A stretch of DNA of 64,000 bases from positions 62,001 to 126,000 of the forward strand of contig CAWUKT010000007.1 in the NCBI GenBank assembly GCA_963923035.1, in the 5' to 3' direction. The stretch is from CAWUKT01 sp963923035. GTDB taxonomy: Bacteria; Bacteroidota; Bacteroidia; J057; JADKCL01. A program made the translations under genes and the position numbers. The notes beneath the pieces were generated by a model that was not told the DNA's origin, did no database searches, and was given only the letters and a program-made list of their open reading frames with translations. This document shows positions 36,764-47,074 of the stretch, in pieces (the first letter of the stretch is position 1; every line of letters starts with the position of its first letter).

Positions 36764-39700
36764 TTACAGTGAGAATTCTCCTTTGTAGTCAAAACTTTTG
36801 CTGAGGCCGCAGGCCTTGAAATGTCCTTGCAAAGTGCCCTGCCCTTTGGCGCCCTCGAGGTCGCCTTCCAGATCGATCCGTCCGTAGACCCCGGCCGACA
36901 CGCCAAATGAATAGCCGCACGCATTGGCCTCGAGGAAAGCGCTGGCGCCCACCTCCGCGAAAATCGGCCCCAGGCTCAACTCAGGAGAGCCGCCCTCTTC
37001 GAAGGGAATGCTCAGGCTGGCGGCCCCGCCAAATCCGAGGAAGGCCTCGAACCCAGCACTGATGCCCAGCGAACAGATTCCCAAATCGACGTCGAAGCCG
37101 CCGGCAACGCCGATGCGGACGCGGTAACCCGCCGCGACGGCGAAGGAAGCCCCTTCCAAAGAGGCTTCGAAGCCCAGGTCCGCATAGCCTTCCTCGTTGA
37201 CGAGGGGCGGCAAACCGGGCACACAGAGGAGGCGGAAGCCGATGTAATCGCTGGGATCGCCGACCTTGAGGCGGACCTTGCCGGGGCGGATTTCTGCCCC
37301 AAAGGCGCCATTGGCGCAGAACATAGGCAGGGTCAGGCCCGTCTGAATGCGTCCCTGGGCCACGAAGGCGAGGTCTTTCCCGATGGTGCGGCGAAATTTC
37401 AATCCGCCGACCGCCCAACCGCCGGCTTTTTCCGAGAGGACGGCGATGTGCGACGGGCTGTCGCCGCCCACGGCGGCCACTCCCGGCAGAGATTCGCCGA
37501 AGACATCGACCTCGCCGCCGTAGTTGATCAGGTCGAGACCGTCCAACTTGACGTGGACCTTGGCCAGGGTTTTCGCCTTCTCGACCGCCAAAGCGACGAA
37601 ATTCGACTCGCTGTTCTTCAATTTGCCAACAATGTCCTTGTCCGCATTGACCGCCACGGACGCCTGTCCGATCCCTTCGATGATCCCGCCGATCTCAATG
37701 CTTTTGTCTTTCGCTGGCTTCACGAAACCCGCGTATTTGTCCATCCCCGCCAGCAACCCGATATAGTTGTCATCGAAGCGTTTGATCCGGGCGTAGACGT
37801 CGTTCGGGAGGTAGGTATAGCCGGCGATATAGTCGTCCTTATTGAGTTCAATGGAGTGGTCGGAACCTTTCTGGAAAATGATGGACAGGTCCTTGTTCAG
37901 GGTCGTGGTGAGGTCGTCCATCCCGAACTGGAGGCTGTAATCGTCGCGGAAGGCCGCGTACTTGTTGTCCATCTGGACCCGCAGGTAGTCATTTTTGGGG
38001 GCCGCCATGATCCAATCCGTGGCGTTGAAGTTGTAGCGGATGCCGTCTTCGGTGAAGAGGAAGCCTTCGTCGGGATTGCCCAACGGATGGACCGCGATGT
38101 ATTCCGTCTTGCCGAGGGCGTAGTGCATGCCATCGTAGTCGAACTCGGCCTTCTCATTGGAAATGGCGAAGCGGGTATCGTCGTGAATCAGTTCCAAGCC
38201 GGGATTCTGGGCATCCGGAAAAACTTTGACCCGGTTATTCTCATCCAAGGCGGCCATCAGTTCATTCGGGGAAATGCCAAACTCCTGAATGCCATTGGAA
38301 AGATAGACCGACTCCCAATCCTCGAAGGATGCTACGTAACGACCATACTTGAAATCCAGGTCATTCTCCTGGTACTTCAGGTAGTCTCCGTCCAGCAAAA
38401 TATGGAGGAGGTCCTGGCCAACCGCCGCCCCGTATCCGTCAACCACCAGCTTCACCTGGCTCGAGGATAAACCAAGTTCGATCCGGTTGTCCTGATAGGT
38501 AAAAGCCGGTTTGTTCAGGGGATCGACCAAGCTGACCTGGTACTGCCCGTACTGGGCGTAGAGGCCGTTCTGCTTGACCGCAAATTGCTGGTCGGAAGCC
38601 AATTCAAGGCGGACTTCATCCGGTTTTACATCCAGAATTTTCCCCTGGTAGTCGATGTAGAGGCTGTTTTCCGAAGCTGCCAATTCCCGCTCATTGTCCT
38701 TGTAGGAAACCTCTTTGTCACTGCTCACCATCAATTCCTTGTCCTGGTATTTCGCACTCAAGACATCATTTCCCACCGCAACAAAGTCATCTCCCCGATC
38801 GAAACGTACTTCCTGCGGACTCACCGCAACGGCATATTGATCCTTGGAAATGGCGAGGGAGGTATTGGAAAGGGCGACGGCGAAATTTTCCTGGGAATCG
38901 GCGGCCCGAACGCCATTCTGCGCGACGGCCAATTCCTTGGAATCCACCTTGATCTTCAGCGAATCCTTCGACAATGTGAAATACTTGTCCGGATCGACCT
39001 GCATCTTGTAGGTATCGTCGCTGTGGATCTCAATGAATTTGTCATCCGCGTGGACGGAAACCATGTTCTCGTTCAGCTGGAGGTAGGTTTGACCGGTACC
39101 CGCCGAGAATTCCTGGTCATTGGCCTTCAGGTAATAGCCGTCGAGGCCCGTTTCCAGCGCATTGTCATTGACCAGAAATGTATATTCGCTGCCCGCCTCG
39201 ACCTTCAACTCGTGGTTCGCGGCCGCATAGCTCACAAGTTTGTCTTCGAATTGGAGCAGGACCTCATCTGACTTGACCACAAATGCATAGGTCTTGCCAT
39301 CCTTGACGACCTTGATCGCCGGGAGTTCATCACATTTGTAGGTCACGTCCACGGAAAGGTCGGGGACTTCCACAATGATGTTCTTGGAATCGTCGGGATT
39401 CAGGGCCACCCGCAAGCGGTTGCCATTGATGGTTTCATCGAACTCGTTGCCGGCAAAAGCCACCGGGTTGTTGTTGCGGGTGAGGTCAATCCCACAGAGG
39501 TTCCCCAACGTAGGGGTAATGGAAAATTGGGTGCCGCCCAGGTCGATGGCCAGGTCCGGAGACGCGCCCACGGAGAGGTTCCCGATGTCGATGCTGACAT
39601 TGCCGAGGCTCATTTGGATGCCGGGGGGAGTATTGGGAGCAGAAACGGAACCCAACTCGCCATTGAGGAAGCCGTCCAGGTTCAACTTGTGCGCGCCAAA

Positions 39701-42700
39701 ACCAAATTCAAGGTCGGGCACTCCGGCGACCAAGCCGCCTTTGACCTCAAAATCGCCCAGCTCAAATTCCAGGTCTTTGTCGTCCACATTGAAGGTCGCA
39801 TCGACGCCGATGCCGCTCTTGCTGACCCCCAGGGTCACGGCCTTGTTCTTCAGTTCCGTGGACACGCTTCCGGCCCATCCGTCGACATCGACGGTCGTGC
39901 CGTAGGTGGAGCTCGCAAGATCTCCACTGACGCCCAGGGTCACCCCTGATTTTTGGTAGGTCACATTGACCTGCTTGGACGTATTGACTGTGCCGTCGAC
40001 CTCATGGCCATCCTTTTTCATCCCCAAACTGACCGAATTGCTGGTGAGCCCCGCCGTGAGTTCGAGGTCGTCGCCCTGGTAGCGGGCATTGTAGTCGTTG
40101 TTTTGACGGGCAATGGAGAACTGGTGGGAAGGGACCTGGAGAAACAGAGATTCCCCATCGTTGAGTTTGGCCACGCTGACCTTATTATCGGAATAGGCGA
40201 AGGAAGCCGCCATCTTGTCCGGGGATTTCATCGCCCGGAAGCCATAATCGTCGATCTGGGTCGCTAGGTAGAGCGAATCCTCCAGGCCTGCCTCGAAGGA
40301 GTCGCCGCCCAGGGCAAAGCCCAAACGACCGGTCCCGGCGGTCTTGTTCCCGGCGATGTCGATGGACAAATCGTCCTTCTGGAAGAAAATGGACCCGGCC
40401 TGGTTGTCAATGTCAAAGCTGAAGCCGGTAGCCAGGTTCTCCCCCGCATCGGCGAAATAGACACTGCCGCCGCCCCCGTATTTTCCCGCCACCCGCAAAT
40501 CCAGGTCTCCGCCCAGGTAGCCAATCGCCATGGAATCGCTCCGAATGGAAGAATTGACCTTGTGGCCCAGGATTTCGATTTCGCCCGCCGCGTAGTTCTG
40601 GGAGGCATCGAATTCCGTGCCCACGGAGAAATCAGGAATCGCGAACAGGGTCTTCCCGGAAAAGTTGGTGGTGTCCAGGTCCAGCAGGAAATGGTGGTCA
40701 TTGTCCTTGTATTGGGCCATGAAGCGGCCCATGCCGACCCGCGCCTCGCAGAGGTGAGAGGCATCGGCATAGGAAATGAAGGACGTATCGGCGGGGTCGT
40801 AGCGGGACGCGAATTTAAGGTCGCCTTTTTCCAGGGTCAGATAGCCCTCGTTTTCGTTGATGTCCGCGCCCAGATCGAAGACGAAATCGCCTTCCTTCAC
40901 GTGGAGGTCACCGGCCGTGGCATCGAATTTGGCCCCCAGACCGATCTCGAAGTCGTCCTTCTTCAGGAAAATTTCGCCCCGGTCGCTCAACAACTCGCCC
41001 TTGAGGGCGTGGTTGGGGAATTCCAGGGCCAGGAGACCCGTCTTCGCCGGGAAATCGGCCTGGACATGGAAGAGGTATTCGCCGGATTCGGCCTTGAACT
41101 TGGCGAAGTCGGGTCGGCCTTCGATGTCGACCAGGCCAACGGGAGTTTCGAGGTAAAGAAGACCCGACTTGTCGGTCAGGTTGAGGGCGTTGCGGAATTT
41201 GTAGTCGCCGTATTCGAGGAGGAAGGCGGTGGATTTTTCCATCCCGTCCACGTCGAGCTTGAGCTTCTTGTCGTCGTAGACAATCTTGAAGCCCCCGGCT
41301 TTGCCGGGGACACTCGCGTAGGCACCCAGCTCCTTGCCGTCGTAGGCAAAATCAAAGTAGCCCGATTTCTGGGGGACGTCGCCGCCGGCGTTGAAGGTGA
41401 GATCATCCAATTGGAAGGAGAAATCGGCCTTTTTCTTCGCGTAATCGCCACTGAAGGTCGTCGCCAAATCGCCAATGGACAACGAGAATGCCCCTTTGCT
41501 TTTTTCCACCAACTCCGCCTCCAAGTCCAAGCCCGCCACTTCCAGGTCAATTTTTGCATTCCCATCCGCATCCCCCGCTCCATAGACCTTGTAGCCGCCG
41601 TACGCCACGCCCAATTCCAGGCCCGGCTTGCTCGATACCTTGGCACCCATCAGCAGCCCTTCTCCTCCATCCACGCTCCCAATCTCAATGGAACTCCCCT
41701 CGGACAAGCCCTTGCTGTCCAGCGTAATTTGTTTGCCCAACATCTCAAAGCTCTGGGGGAAAATCTGATCGATCAATTCATCCGCTACGCCCAACGCATC
41801 GGCGGCTTCAACAATGGCGCCCGCGTTCATGGCGGTCCCGGTCCGGAAATTGATGTTGAGGAAGGCCGCCTGGCCCGAGAGGACCTGCTCGACATTCTCA
41901 ATTTTCAAGCCCGGCCCCTGAATCTCGGTCTGCAGGCCCAAATCCGCCTGGTAGATGAAGCCCTTGGCATAGGGATCGATCAACTGCATGAACATCTTGG
42001 CCCCAAACTGGGTATTCGGGCTCAGCTCCAATTCGAAGTCGCCGTCGTCGGTTTTGAAGGACTTGACATGGCGGTAAATCTGCCCCTCGACACCCACGAT
42101 ATTCGTGATCTTGATATTGTAGACGGGGACCATGACCTGGACCCCCTCGCCATCCACATCTTCGAAATAGACATCGAAGTACCAGTAGTCCATGCCGTCC
42201 ACGAAGCCCAACGTCATGTTCCCGCCCATGTTGTAGCGGGCCGGGACCTTGAGGCTTGCATTGACGCCAGCGGCGAATTTGGTGCCCCAGGTGGGGTCAT
42301 TGTTCACAAACAGCAGGTAGGCCCCCGCATCCAGGATCGGCGTTTCGATGTTGATGTCGAATCCCGTTGGCTTGATTTCCGTCTCTTCGCTCAGGTCCTC
42401 GGGGACCTCCACGGCTGGCTGCGGCAACGGCGTCCCGGCGGGAGCTTCCGCCGAAGTCGCCGCGACACTGGACATGGTGAAGGTGGGAGGTCCCCCTTCC
42501 TTGTCAGTAAAACCTTCGGACAAGTAGGACTCCATGACCAATGAAACCGCATATTCGCTGCCCAGAAACGCCGCCCCGATTTCGGTCGCGGTGACGTCCA
42601 ATTCCTTGAAACGGCCCTGGATCGGCTGGTCGAGGACCACCGAAGTATTTCTTCCTCCAAACCCGACCAGGTAATCGCCATAGACCCGTAAATCCTCGCG

Positions 42701-45217
42701 GGCTTCGATGGTGATGTCCAGTTCCGGGCAAAGGATGTCGCAGTTCAATTGGAGGTAAGTATTGTCGACAAAGACCGCGCGGTTGATCGTGAAGTCCATC
42801 CGGTTTTCGCCGCCGTAGGGATTGTAGATGAATTCGAGGTCTTCCAGGCCTTCGATAAAGCCCGTTTCCAGCCCGGTCTCGGTGGTGGGGATGGTAAAAT
42901 CAAAGTCCCGGTCGTCGTCGATGAAGGGAATCTTGGTGGTGCCGCGGAATTCTACGCCTTTGAATTCCGACTTCTGGATGTCGATTTCGCCTTCAAAGGT
43001 TTCGGTCTGGAAGCTGTTGAAAAGGAGGCCGCGCTTGTCGTTGAATTCAAAGGTGGTCTTCAAGGTCAAACCGGTGCCGCCCACCCAAAACCGGAAGCTG
43101 GTGCCGTCCAGGGTCAGGTTGGTGTCGAGGCGGGCGGGAACGCTGATTTGATTTGTGGGGTCAAAATTGACCACGTTCATGCGCACCTTGTAGTCCTGGA
43201 CGTAGAAGCCTTTCCACTGTTTGTTGCTGTTCAGCTTGCCCGGGCTTTTGTCTTCGGACAGGTCGATCACCCCATTGGAAATGGGGATGAATTCAAGCCC
43301 GAGCCCCTGGATCGGGCCGACGCCGCCGCTGACGATGCTGAGCATATTCGGCAGCTCGATATAATCGAGGGTGGCCTGATAGTCCTGGATATCGATGGTG
43401 ATGGGCGTGCCGTTGAAGGTCGTGACGCCTTCCGGCAGGTCCACACTCCCCAACAATTGCAATACGAGTTCATTGTCCGCCAGCTGGAATTTGCTGGTCT
43501 CTTTCAGGGTGATGCCGAAGCCCTTGGGGGCAAGTAAAATGGTGCTGAACGGTTCAATGGCCGATTCTCCCGACAATTCCCCGTCCCCATTCATCACAAA
43601 CGTGCTTTCTTTCCCCACCACCTCATTCGCTTCGCCCGGCTCCACCGCATGGGGCAGGTACCAAACCACCCGCCCATTGACCTTCAACCCCGTCTTGTCA
43701 ATCGTACCCGTCGTATAATCCAAGCGACCCGTCCCATTTTCCGGCAATTGGGCGTCGATGTCCAGCGGATCCCGCTCCGAAAGGTCGAAATCAATCTGGC
43801 CGTTGTTGAGGATCATTTGCCCGGCCACTTCCTTGATCTCCAGCCCCGCAAATGGGACATCAACGAAATCCGTTTCATCCCCCGAAAGCTGAATCCGGGC
43901 CGTCCCTTCAAAATTATTCAGGTCCGCATTCCCCGTCTGAACCACCTTGATCTTCTGGTTGGAGGCGTAGAAATGGTCGATGAGGGAATGGCTGTAAAAG
44001 CTGCGAATTTCACTTTCGGCCACCAATTGGCCGTCGGAGGACGCCGTGACCTGCCAGGCATATTTTTTGTCCGGGTTCAATTCCTTCGTCAACTGGAAAT
44101 TGGCTCCGGTCAGGTTCGTCGTGGTGGGGAGGTTTTCAGTGTGAAAAGCCGGATTGTTGGTCATCGCGTCGGCCAGGGACTGGCTCGTATCCTGCATTTC
44201 CACAATGGTCAATTGGTAATCAAAAGACTGGTTCTGCACGGCCAGGTTGGAGCCGCCCCAGACAAATACCCGCTGGTCCGTCTTTTCGAACTGCCGTCCC
44301 TCGTAGGGATCCTGCAACTCCAGGACGCCATCATCCGGATAGCCATAATTGAACCAACACCATTCCCCGTACCCATCGTTCTGGAAGGTATTCTTGCCCT
44401 CCGGTCCGATCCCCTGGAGGCGGCAGACATATTTCTGGCCGGGGACGAGGAAAACAGTGCTGAAATCAAGATTGAACGTGTTCAGTGAAGTGGGTTGTGA
44501 TTCGAATACTTTGACGGCCTTGCTGTTCAGGACCGCGTTCATGGGGTCGGCGATATTGGGGTCGGTGATCTGGTAGAGGTGGAGGATATAGGTATTCAGC
44601 CCGAAAAAACTGGGCTGCCCCACCCCGGCGACCTGCCAGCTGAAGCGGATGTTCTGGGGATTGCTCGGTTGGATGAAGCCGCCGCACTGCGGCGTCACGA
44701 GGACCGGCGGCACTTCGTATTGGACGAAGATGCTCGCGCAGGCAGGCAAGGACAGCTCCTTGCCCGAGTTGAAGTCCAGCACCCGGACGCAAAAATCGTA
44801 CTGGCCTTCCGGAATCTGGCCGCCATTTTGGTTGAAGGTACTCGCCGTGAGGCCCGAGAATTCGAGGTTGCTGCTGTTCAACGCATCGTACAATTCGCTC
44901 CCCTGAAGCAGGAGCGGGATTCCGGGTGACAGTAGAATCCCGCCTGCCGGGGAGTAGTTGGCTTTGGTATGAAGGTTGATCGTTCCGTTGTCAATCTCAA
45001 ATGCGAGCTTGACCCGCTGATTGGCCACGGTGAAGTCGTTCAGTTGGAGGGTCACCTGCATCTTAGTGGCTCCGGGCGCGTAGTATTCGGAGAGGAAAGG
45101 AGAATGGGGAAACGGCATGACCAGGTTGGCCACAGTGGGGTAAACCTGGGCCTGGAGGAGGTTCCAGCAGGCGCCCATGAGGATCATTCCAAGGGCTAGG
45201 GTCCGTTTCAAATCCAT
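36764..45217 (-). CDS. TANFOR-like giant secreted beta-repeat protein (2817 residues)
   Basis: Start ATG 45217 gives a signal peptide (MDLKRTLALGMILMGACWNL, cleaved after LQAQ) and lies 1 bp after the preceding stop; ATG 45229 is the alternative. Residues 25-400 resemble the TANFOR region of Bacteroidota surface proteins (HSPFLSEYYAPGATKMQVTL; PEGQYDFCVRVLDFNSGKEL; QPSNPQNIRFSWQVAG). A long beta-rich core follows. Two arrays of degenerate repeats come next: ~34-residue units around residues 1270-1560 (for example KKADFSFQLDDLTFNAGG, KTGLLALEF), and ~17-19-residue units around 2000-2450 (for example DKELMVSSDKEVSYKDNE). The C-terminus is a Gly-rich beta domain (LGFGGAASLSIPFEEGG). No T9SS sorting domain is seen. 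A periplasm-spanning or tube/scaffold role is possible; biochemical function unknown. Confidence 0.8.
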   Translation of the reverse strand: MDLKRTLALGMILMGACWNLLQAQVYPTVANLVMPFPHSPFLSEYYAPGATKMQVTLQLNDFTVANQRVKLAFEIDNGTINLHTKANYSPAGGILLSPGIPLLLQGSELYDALNSSNLEFSGLTASTFNQNGGQIPEGQYDFCVRVLDFNSGKELSLPACASIFVQYEVPPVLVTPQCGGFIQPSNPQNIRFSWQVAGVGQPSFFGLNTYILHLYQITDPNIADPMNAVLNSKAVKVFESQPTSLNTFNLDFSTVFLVPGQKYVCRLQGIGPEGKNTFQNDGYGEWCWFNYGYPDDGVLELQDPYEGRQFEKTDQRVFVWGGSNLAVQNQSFDYQLTIVEMQDTSQSLADAMTNNPAFHTENLPTTTNLTGANFQLTKELNPDKKYAWQVTASSDGQLVAESEIRSFYSHSLIDHFYASNQKIKVVQTGNADLNNFEGTARIQLSGDETDFVDVPFAGLEIKEVAGQMILNNGQIDFDLSERDPLDIDAQLPENGTGRLDYTTGTIDKTGLKVNGRVVWYLPHAVEPGEANEVVGKESTFVMNGDGELSGESAIEPFSTILLAPKGFGITLKETSKFQLADNELVLQLLGSVDLPEGVTTFNGTPITIDIQDYQATLDYIELPNMLSIVSGGVGPIQGLGLEFIPISNGVIDLSEDKSPGKLNSNKQWKGFYVQDYKVRMNVVNFDPTNQISVPARLDTNLTLDGTSFRFWVGGTGLTLKTTFEFNDKRGLLFNSFQTETFEGEIDIQKSEFKGVEFRGTTKIPFIDDDRDFDFTIPTTETGLETGFIEGLEDLEFIYNPYGGENRMDFTINRAVFVDNTYLQLNCDILCPELDITIEAREDLRVYGDYLVGFGGRNTSVVLDQPIQGRFKELDVTATEIGAAFLGSEYAVSLVMESYLSEGFTDKEGGPPTFTMSSVAATSAEAPAGTPLPQPAVEVPEDLSEETEIKPTGFDINIETPILDAGAYLLFVNNDPTWGTKFAAGVNASLKVPARYNMGGNMTLGFVDGMDYWYFDVYFEDVDGEGVQVMVPVYNIKITNIVGVEGQIYRHVKSFKTDDGDFELELSPNTQFGAKMFMQLIDPYAKGFIYQADLGLQTEIQGPGLKIENVEQVLSGQAAFLNINFRTGTAMNAGAIVEAADALGVADELIDQIFPQSFEMLGKQITLDSKGLSEGSSIEIGSVDGGEGLLMGAKVSSKPGLELGVAYGGYKVYGAGDADGNAKIDLEVAGLDLEAELVEKSKGAFSLSIGDLATTFSGDYAKKKADFSFQLDDLTFNAGGDVPQKSGYFDFAYDGKELGAYASVPGKAGGFKIVYDDKKLKLDVDGMEKSTAFLLEYGDYKFRNALNLTDKSGLLYLETPVGLVDIEGRPDFAKFKAESGEYLFHVQADFPAKTGLLALEFPNHALKGELLSDRGEIFLKKDDFEIGLGAKFDATAGDLHVKEGDFVFDLGADINENEGYLTLEKGDLKFASRYDPADTSFISYADASHLCEARVGMGRFMAQYKDNDHHFLLDLDTTNFSGKTLFAIPDFSVGTEFDASQNYAAGEIEILGHKVNSSIRSDSMAIGYLGGDLDLRVAGKYGGGGSVYFADAGENLATGFSFDIDNQAGSIFFQKDDLSIDIAGNKTAGTGRLGFALGGDSFEAGLEDSLYLATQIDDYGFRAMKSPDKMAASFAYSDNKVSVAKLNDGESLFLQVPSHQFSIARQNNDYNARYQGDDLELTAGLTSNSVSLGMKKDGHEVDGTVNTSKQVNVTYQKSGVTLGVSGDLASSTYGTTVDVDGWAGSVSTELKNKAVTLGVSKSGIGVDATFNVDDKDLEFELGDFEVKGGLVAGVPDLEFGFGAHKLNLDGFLNGELGSVSAPNTPPGIQMSLGNVSIDIGNLSVGASPDLAIDLGGTQFSITPTLGNLCGIDLTRNNNPVAFAGNEFDETINGNRLRVALNPDDSKNIIVEVPDLSVDVTYKCDELPAIKVVKDGKTYAFVVKSDEVLLQFEDKLVSYAAANHELKVEAGSEYTFLVNDNALETGLDGYYLKANDQEFSAGTGQTYLQLNENMVSVHADDKFIEIHSDDTYKMQVDPDKYFTLSKDSLKIKVDSKELAVAQNGVRAADSQENFAVALSNTSLAISKDQYAVAVSPQEVRFDRGDDFVAVGNDVLSAKYQDKELMVSSDKEVSYKDNERELAASENSLYIDYQGKILDVKPDEVRLELASDQQFAVKQNGLYAQYGQYQVSLVDPLNKPAFTYQDNRIELGLSSSQVKLVVDGYGAAVGQDLLHILLDGDYLKYQENDLDFKYGRYVASFEDWESVYLSNGIQEFGISPNELMAALDENNRVKVFPDAQNPGLELIHDDTRFAISNEKAEFDYDGMHYALGKTEYIAVHPLGNPDEGFLFTEDGIRYNFNATDWIMAAPKNDYLRVQMDNKYAAFRDDYSLQFGMDDLTTTLNKDLSIIFQKGSDHSIELNKDDYIAGYTYLPNDVYARIKRFDDNYIGLLAGMDKYAGFVKPAKDKSIEIGGIIEGIGQASVAVNADKDIVGKLKNSESNFVALAVEKAKTLAKVHVKLDGLDLINYGGEVDVFGESLPGVAAVGGDSPSHIAVLSEKAGGWAVGGLKFRRTIGKDLAFVAQGRIQTGLTLPMFCANGAFGAEIRPGKVRLKVGDPSDYIGFRLLCVPGLPPLVNEEGYADLGFEASLEGASFAVAAGYRVRIGVAGGFDVDLGICSLGISAGFEAFLGFGGAASLSIPFEEGGSPELSLGPIFAEVGASAFLEANACGYSFGVSAGVYGRIDLEGDLEGAKGQGTLQGHFKACGLSKSFDYKGEFSL

Positions 45218-45218
45218 C

Positions 45219-46877
45219 TTAAAACGCATAATTGTAGTTGGCTGATGCCGTGAATTCTGAACTGGTTCCCGTCTCTACCGGCCGCGTGATACTCGAAGCC
45301 TGGAAACCGATCTTGTGCTTTTGGGTCAGGGCATAGTTCCCCGACAAGCCCACATTGGTGATGCCGCCTCCCTGGACGCCATTCTGAAAGGCGAGCAGGT
45401 AAGCCGCCGTCAGGTTCAATTGCATTTTCTCCTTCATCAAAGGCCGCCCCACCATCACCGAAGGGCCGATATTGCTGTTGTCGCCCTCCTCCAACACACT
45501 GTGCATGACCATCAAAGTCGCGCCCAGATTGGTCTTGGAAGTGATGTACTGGCGCTGGTAGCCCACATTCAGATTGTAGAAAGTGGTCGTCCGCACCTGG
45601 TCGACGATCGCATCCTGGTAGTTGAAGGCCACGGTAAAATTGCCGTTCACATCCTCGGAGGACATGGTCCGGGTCGCATTGGCGGAGAAGTTCTTGGTGG
45701 TCTGGACCATGCTGAGGCTGTCGAGTGTCAGGACGATCCGCTGGCGGGTATCGGTGCTGAAGTTGGCGAAGTTCACGCCTGCATTCCACGCATCGTTGAT
45801 GCGGTAATTCAGGCTCGCCGACGAGATGAGCCGGAGCATGCCGGTGACCTTCTGTTGCAGGAGGTCATTGCGCTGGAGACCGCCGGAGAGGCTGACGCCG
45901 AGGCGGTTGTCCATCAGCCCGAAGGACGATTTCAGACTGAGGTCCTCGTAGTCATTGTTGACGAAGGCGATGCCCAGCGTCCGGTAGCCGGGGTCGACCC
46001 GGCGGTATTTCATTTGGAATTTGGCGAAGGAAGGCTTGTAGTTCGCGCTGGCAATGATCGCCTTGCGGACTTCGCTGGTGGGATTCTGGCTGAAAAAGGG
46101 AAGGTTGTTGAAGTAGGAATAGCCCGGCAATACTTCCTGCGCGACGGTAATGTCATTGGTCAGGAAAGACAGGGCGAATTCTCCATCCACCGAGACCTTT
46201 TTTCCCAAGGCCTTTTTCCCCTTCACCCCCATCACGAGGTTCTCAGCGGGCGTAATCCCCACATCCTCCGCCGGCACTTCCAGCGAATTGGGATCGTCCT
46301 GGGCCTTGAACACATTGATCGAGACTTCGTTTTTCGCCGACCTCCCCAAAGTGATCCCGGTCCCCCACCCGATCCGCGAAAAGCTGGGATCAGACGCCAC
46401 TGTCCCGTCCGGATTGAAGAATACCGGCCGGGCGAAGCGTCCCACCAGGGCCTTTCCCTTTACGAAGGAACCCTCGGGATTGATTTCCACTCCGGCTCCC
46501 AGAAACTGACTCCCGGAAAGCGTGAATTCGGACAAGTTGATGCTGCGGTAGCCCAAATGGGCGGTCACCGACTTGTACTTGGGGCTGATTCCGAAATTGT
46601 TGAAGGGCTGCGGCGTGCTGAAGCCGATGGATTGGGTACTGAAGGTGGCGGAGAATGGCGCCTGGATGATGCCCAGGATATTGATGTTGAGGTTGATGTT
46701 CAGAACGCCGAGGAAAGGGTCCCGGTTGGACTCGGTTCCCACAGCGGCATAAGCTGTGGTTTGCAAACCGACTCCACCCGAAACCTTAACAAGGTCCTTC
46801 TTGGAGATCTCTTCGATATTCTGACCAAAAACCTGAACACAAAGAAGCACTCCCAGGATTATCCCCGGAACTTTCAT
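45219..46877 (-). CDS. Outer-membrane beta-barrel-like protein, first gene of the large operon
   Basis: The 552-residue product from ATG 46877 has a signal peptide (MKVPGIILGVLLCVQVFG). It is dominated by alternating amphipathic strands (NINLNINILGIIQAPFSATF; KAIIASANYKPSFAKFQMKY; NLGATLMVMHSVLEE) and ends with Phe (ASANYNYAF), as barrels recognised by BamA do. No TonB box or plug domain is obvious. Being 1 bp from the giant gene, it could be the outer-membrane pore or anchor for it. No named family recognised. Confidence 0.75.
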   Translation of the reverse strand: MKVPGIILGVLLCVQVFGQNIEEISKKDLVKVSGGVGLQTTAYAAVGTESNRDPFLGVLNINLNINILGIIQAPFSATFSTQSIGFSTPQPFNNFGISPKYKSVTAHLGYRSINLSEFTLSGSQFLGAGVEINPEGSFVKGKALVGRFARPVFFNPDGTVASDPSFSRIGWGTGITLGRSAKNEVSINVFKAQDDPNSLEVPAEDVGITPAENLVMGVKGKKALGKKVSVDGEFALSFLTNDITVAQEVLPGYSYFNNLPFFSQNPTSEVRKAIIASANYKPSFAKFQMKYRRVDPGYRTLGIAFVNNDYEDLSLKSSFGLMDNRLGVSLSGGLQRNDLLQQKVTGMLRLISSASLNYRINDAWNAGVNFANFSTDTRQRIVLTLDSLSMVQTTKNFSANATRTMSSEDVNGNFTVAFNYQDAIVDQVRTTTFYNLNVGYQRQYITSKTNLGATLMVMHSVLEEGDNSNIGPSVMVGRPLMKEKMQLNLTAAYLLAFQNGVQGGGITNVGLSGNYALTQKHKIGFQASSITRPVETGTSSEFTASANYNYAF

Positions 46878-47074
46878 CAGCGAGCTGTCTATATTAGTTG
46901 ATTGACGTGGAGCTTCGAAAATGCCGGGATGGCGGGCGCATTCCAAAGAAATGTTCTGAATGGCAGGTTTTCTGTTCTGAAACCTCCCTGAACTGTTACG
47001 AACAAAATGGGAAGGGGCTCACGGCTTCAGAGGGGCCGGTTGGGAAGTGGGGAAATGAGTGGGAAATAAAAGGC

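Larger units (their letters stand above)
22750..46877 (-). other. Putative eight-gene operon: surface-structure export and assembly locus
   Basis: Eight reverse-strand genes (46877 to 22750) have gaps of 1, 1, -4, 60, -4, 9 and -1 bp, which strongly suggests one transcript. Order: barrel-like outer-membrane protein, TANFOR-like 2817-residue giant, FN3 protein, two tail-collar/tip proteins, PKD protein with type A sorting domain, PKD protein with type B C-terminus, PorP/SprF-SPOR protein. All eight carry signal peptides. The last three resemble SprB/SprF-type adhesin export sets of gliding bacteria; the first five are less familiar. The set is bracketed by a LytTR regulator and a 7TM kinase. 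Confidence 0.7.

Noticed and set aside
37448..44929. Several long forward-strand frames (up to ~660 codons) opposite the giant protein gene
   Set aside because: They lie antisense to a continuous reverse-strand gene with signal peptide, repeat structure and operon context; long antisense frames are expected from its GC and codon bias.
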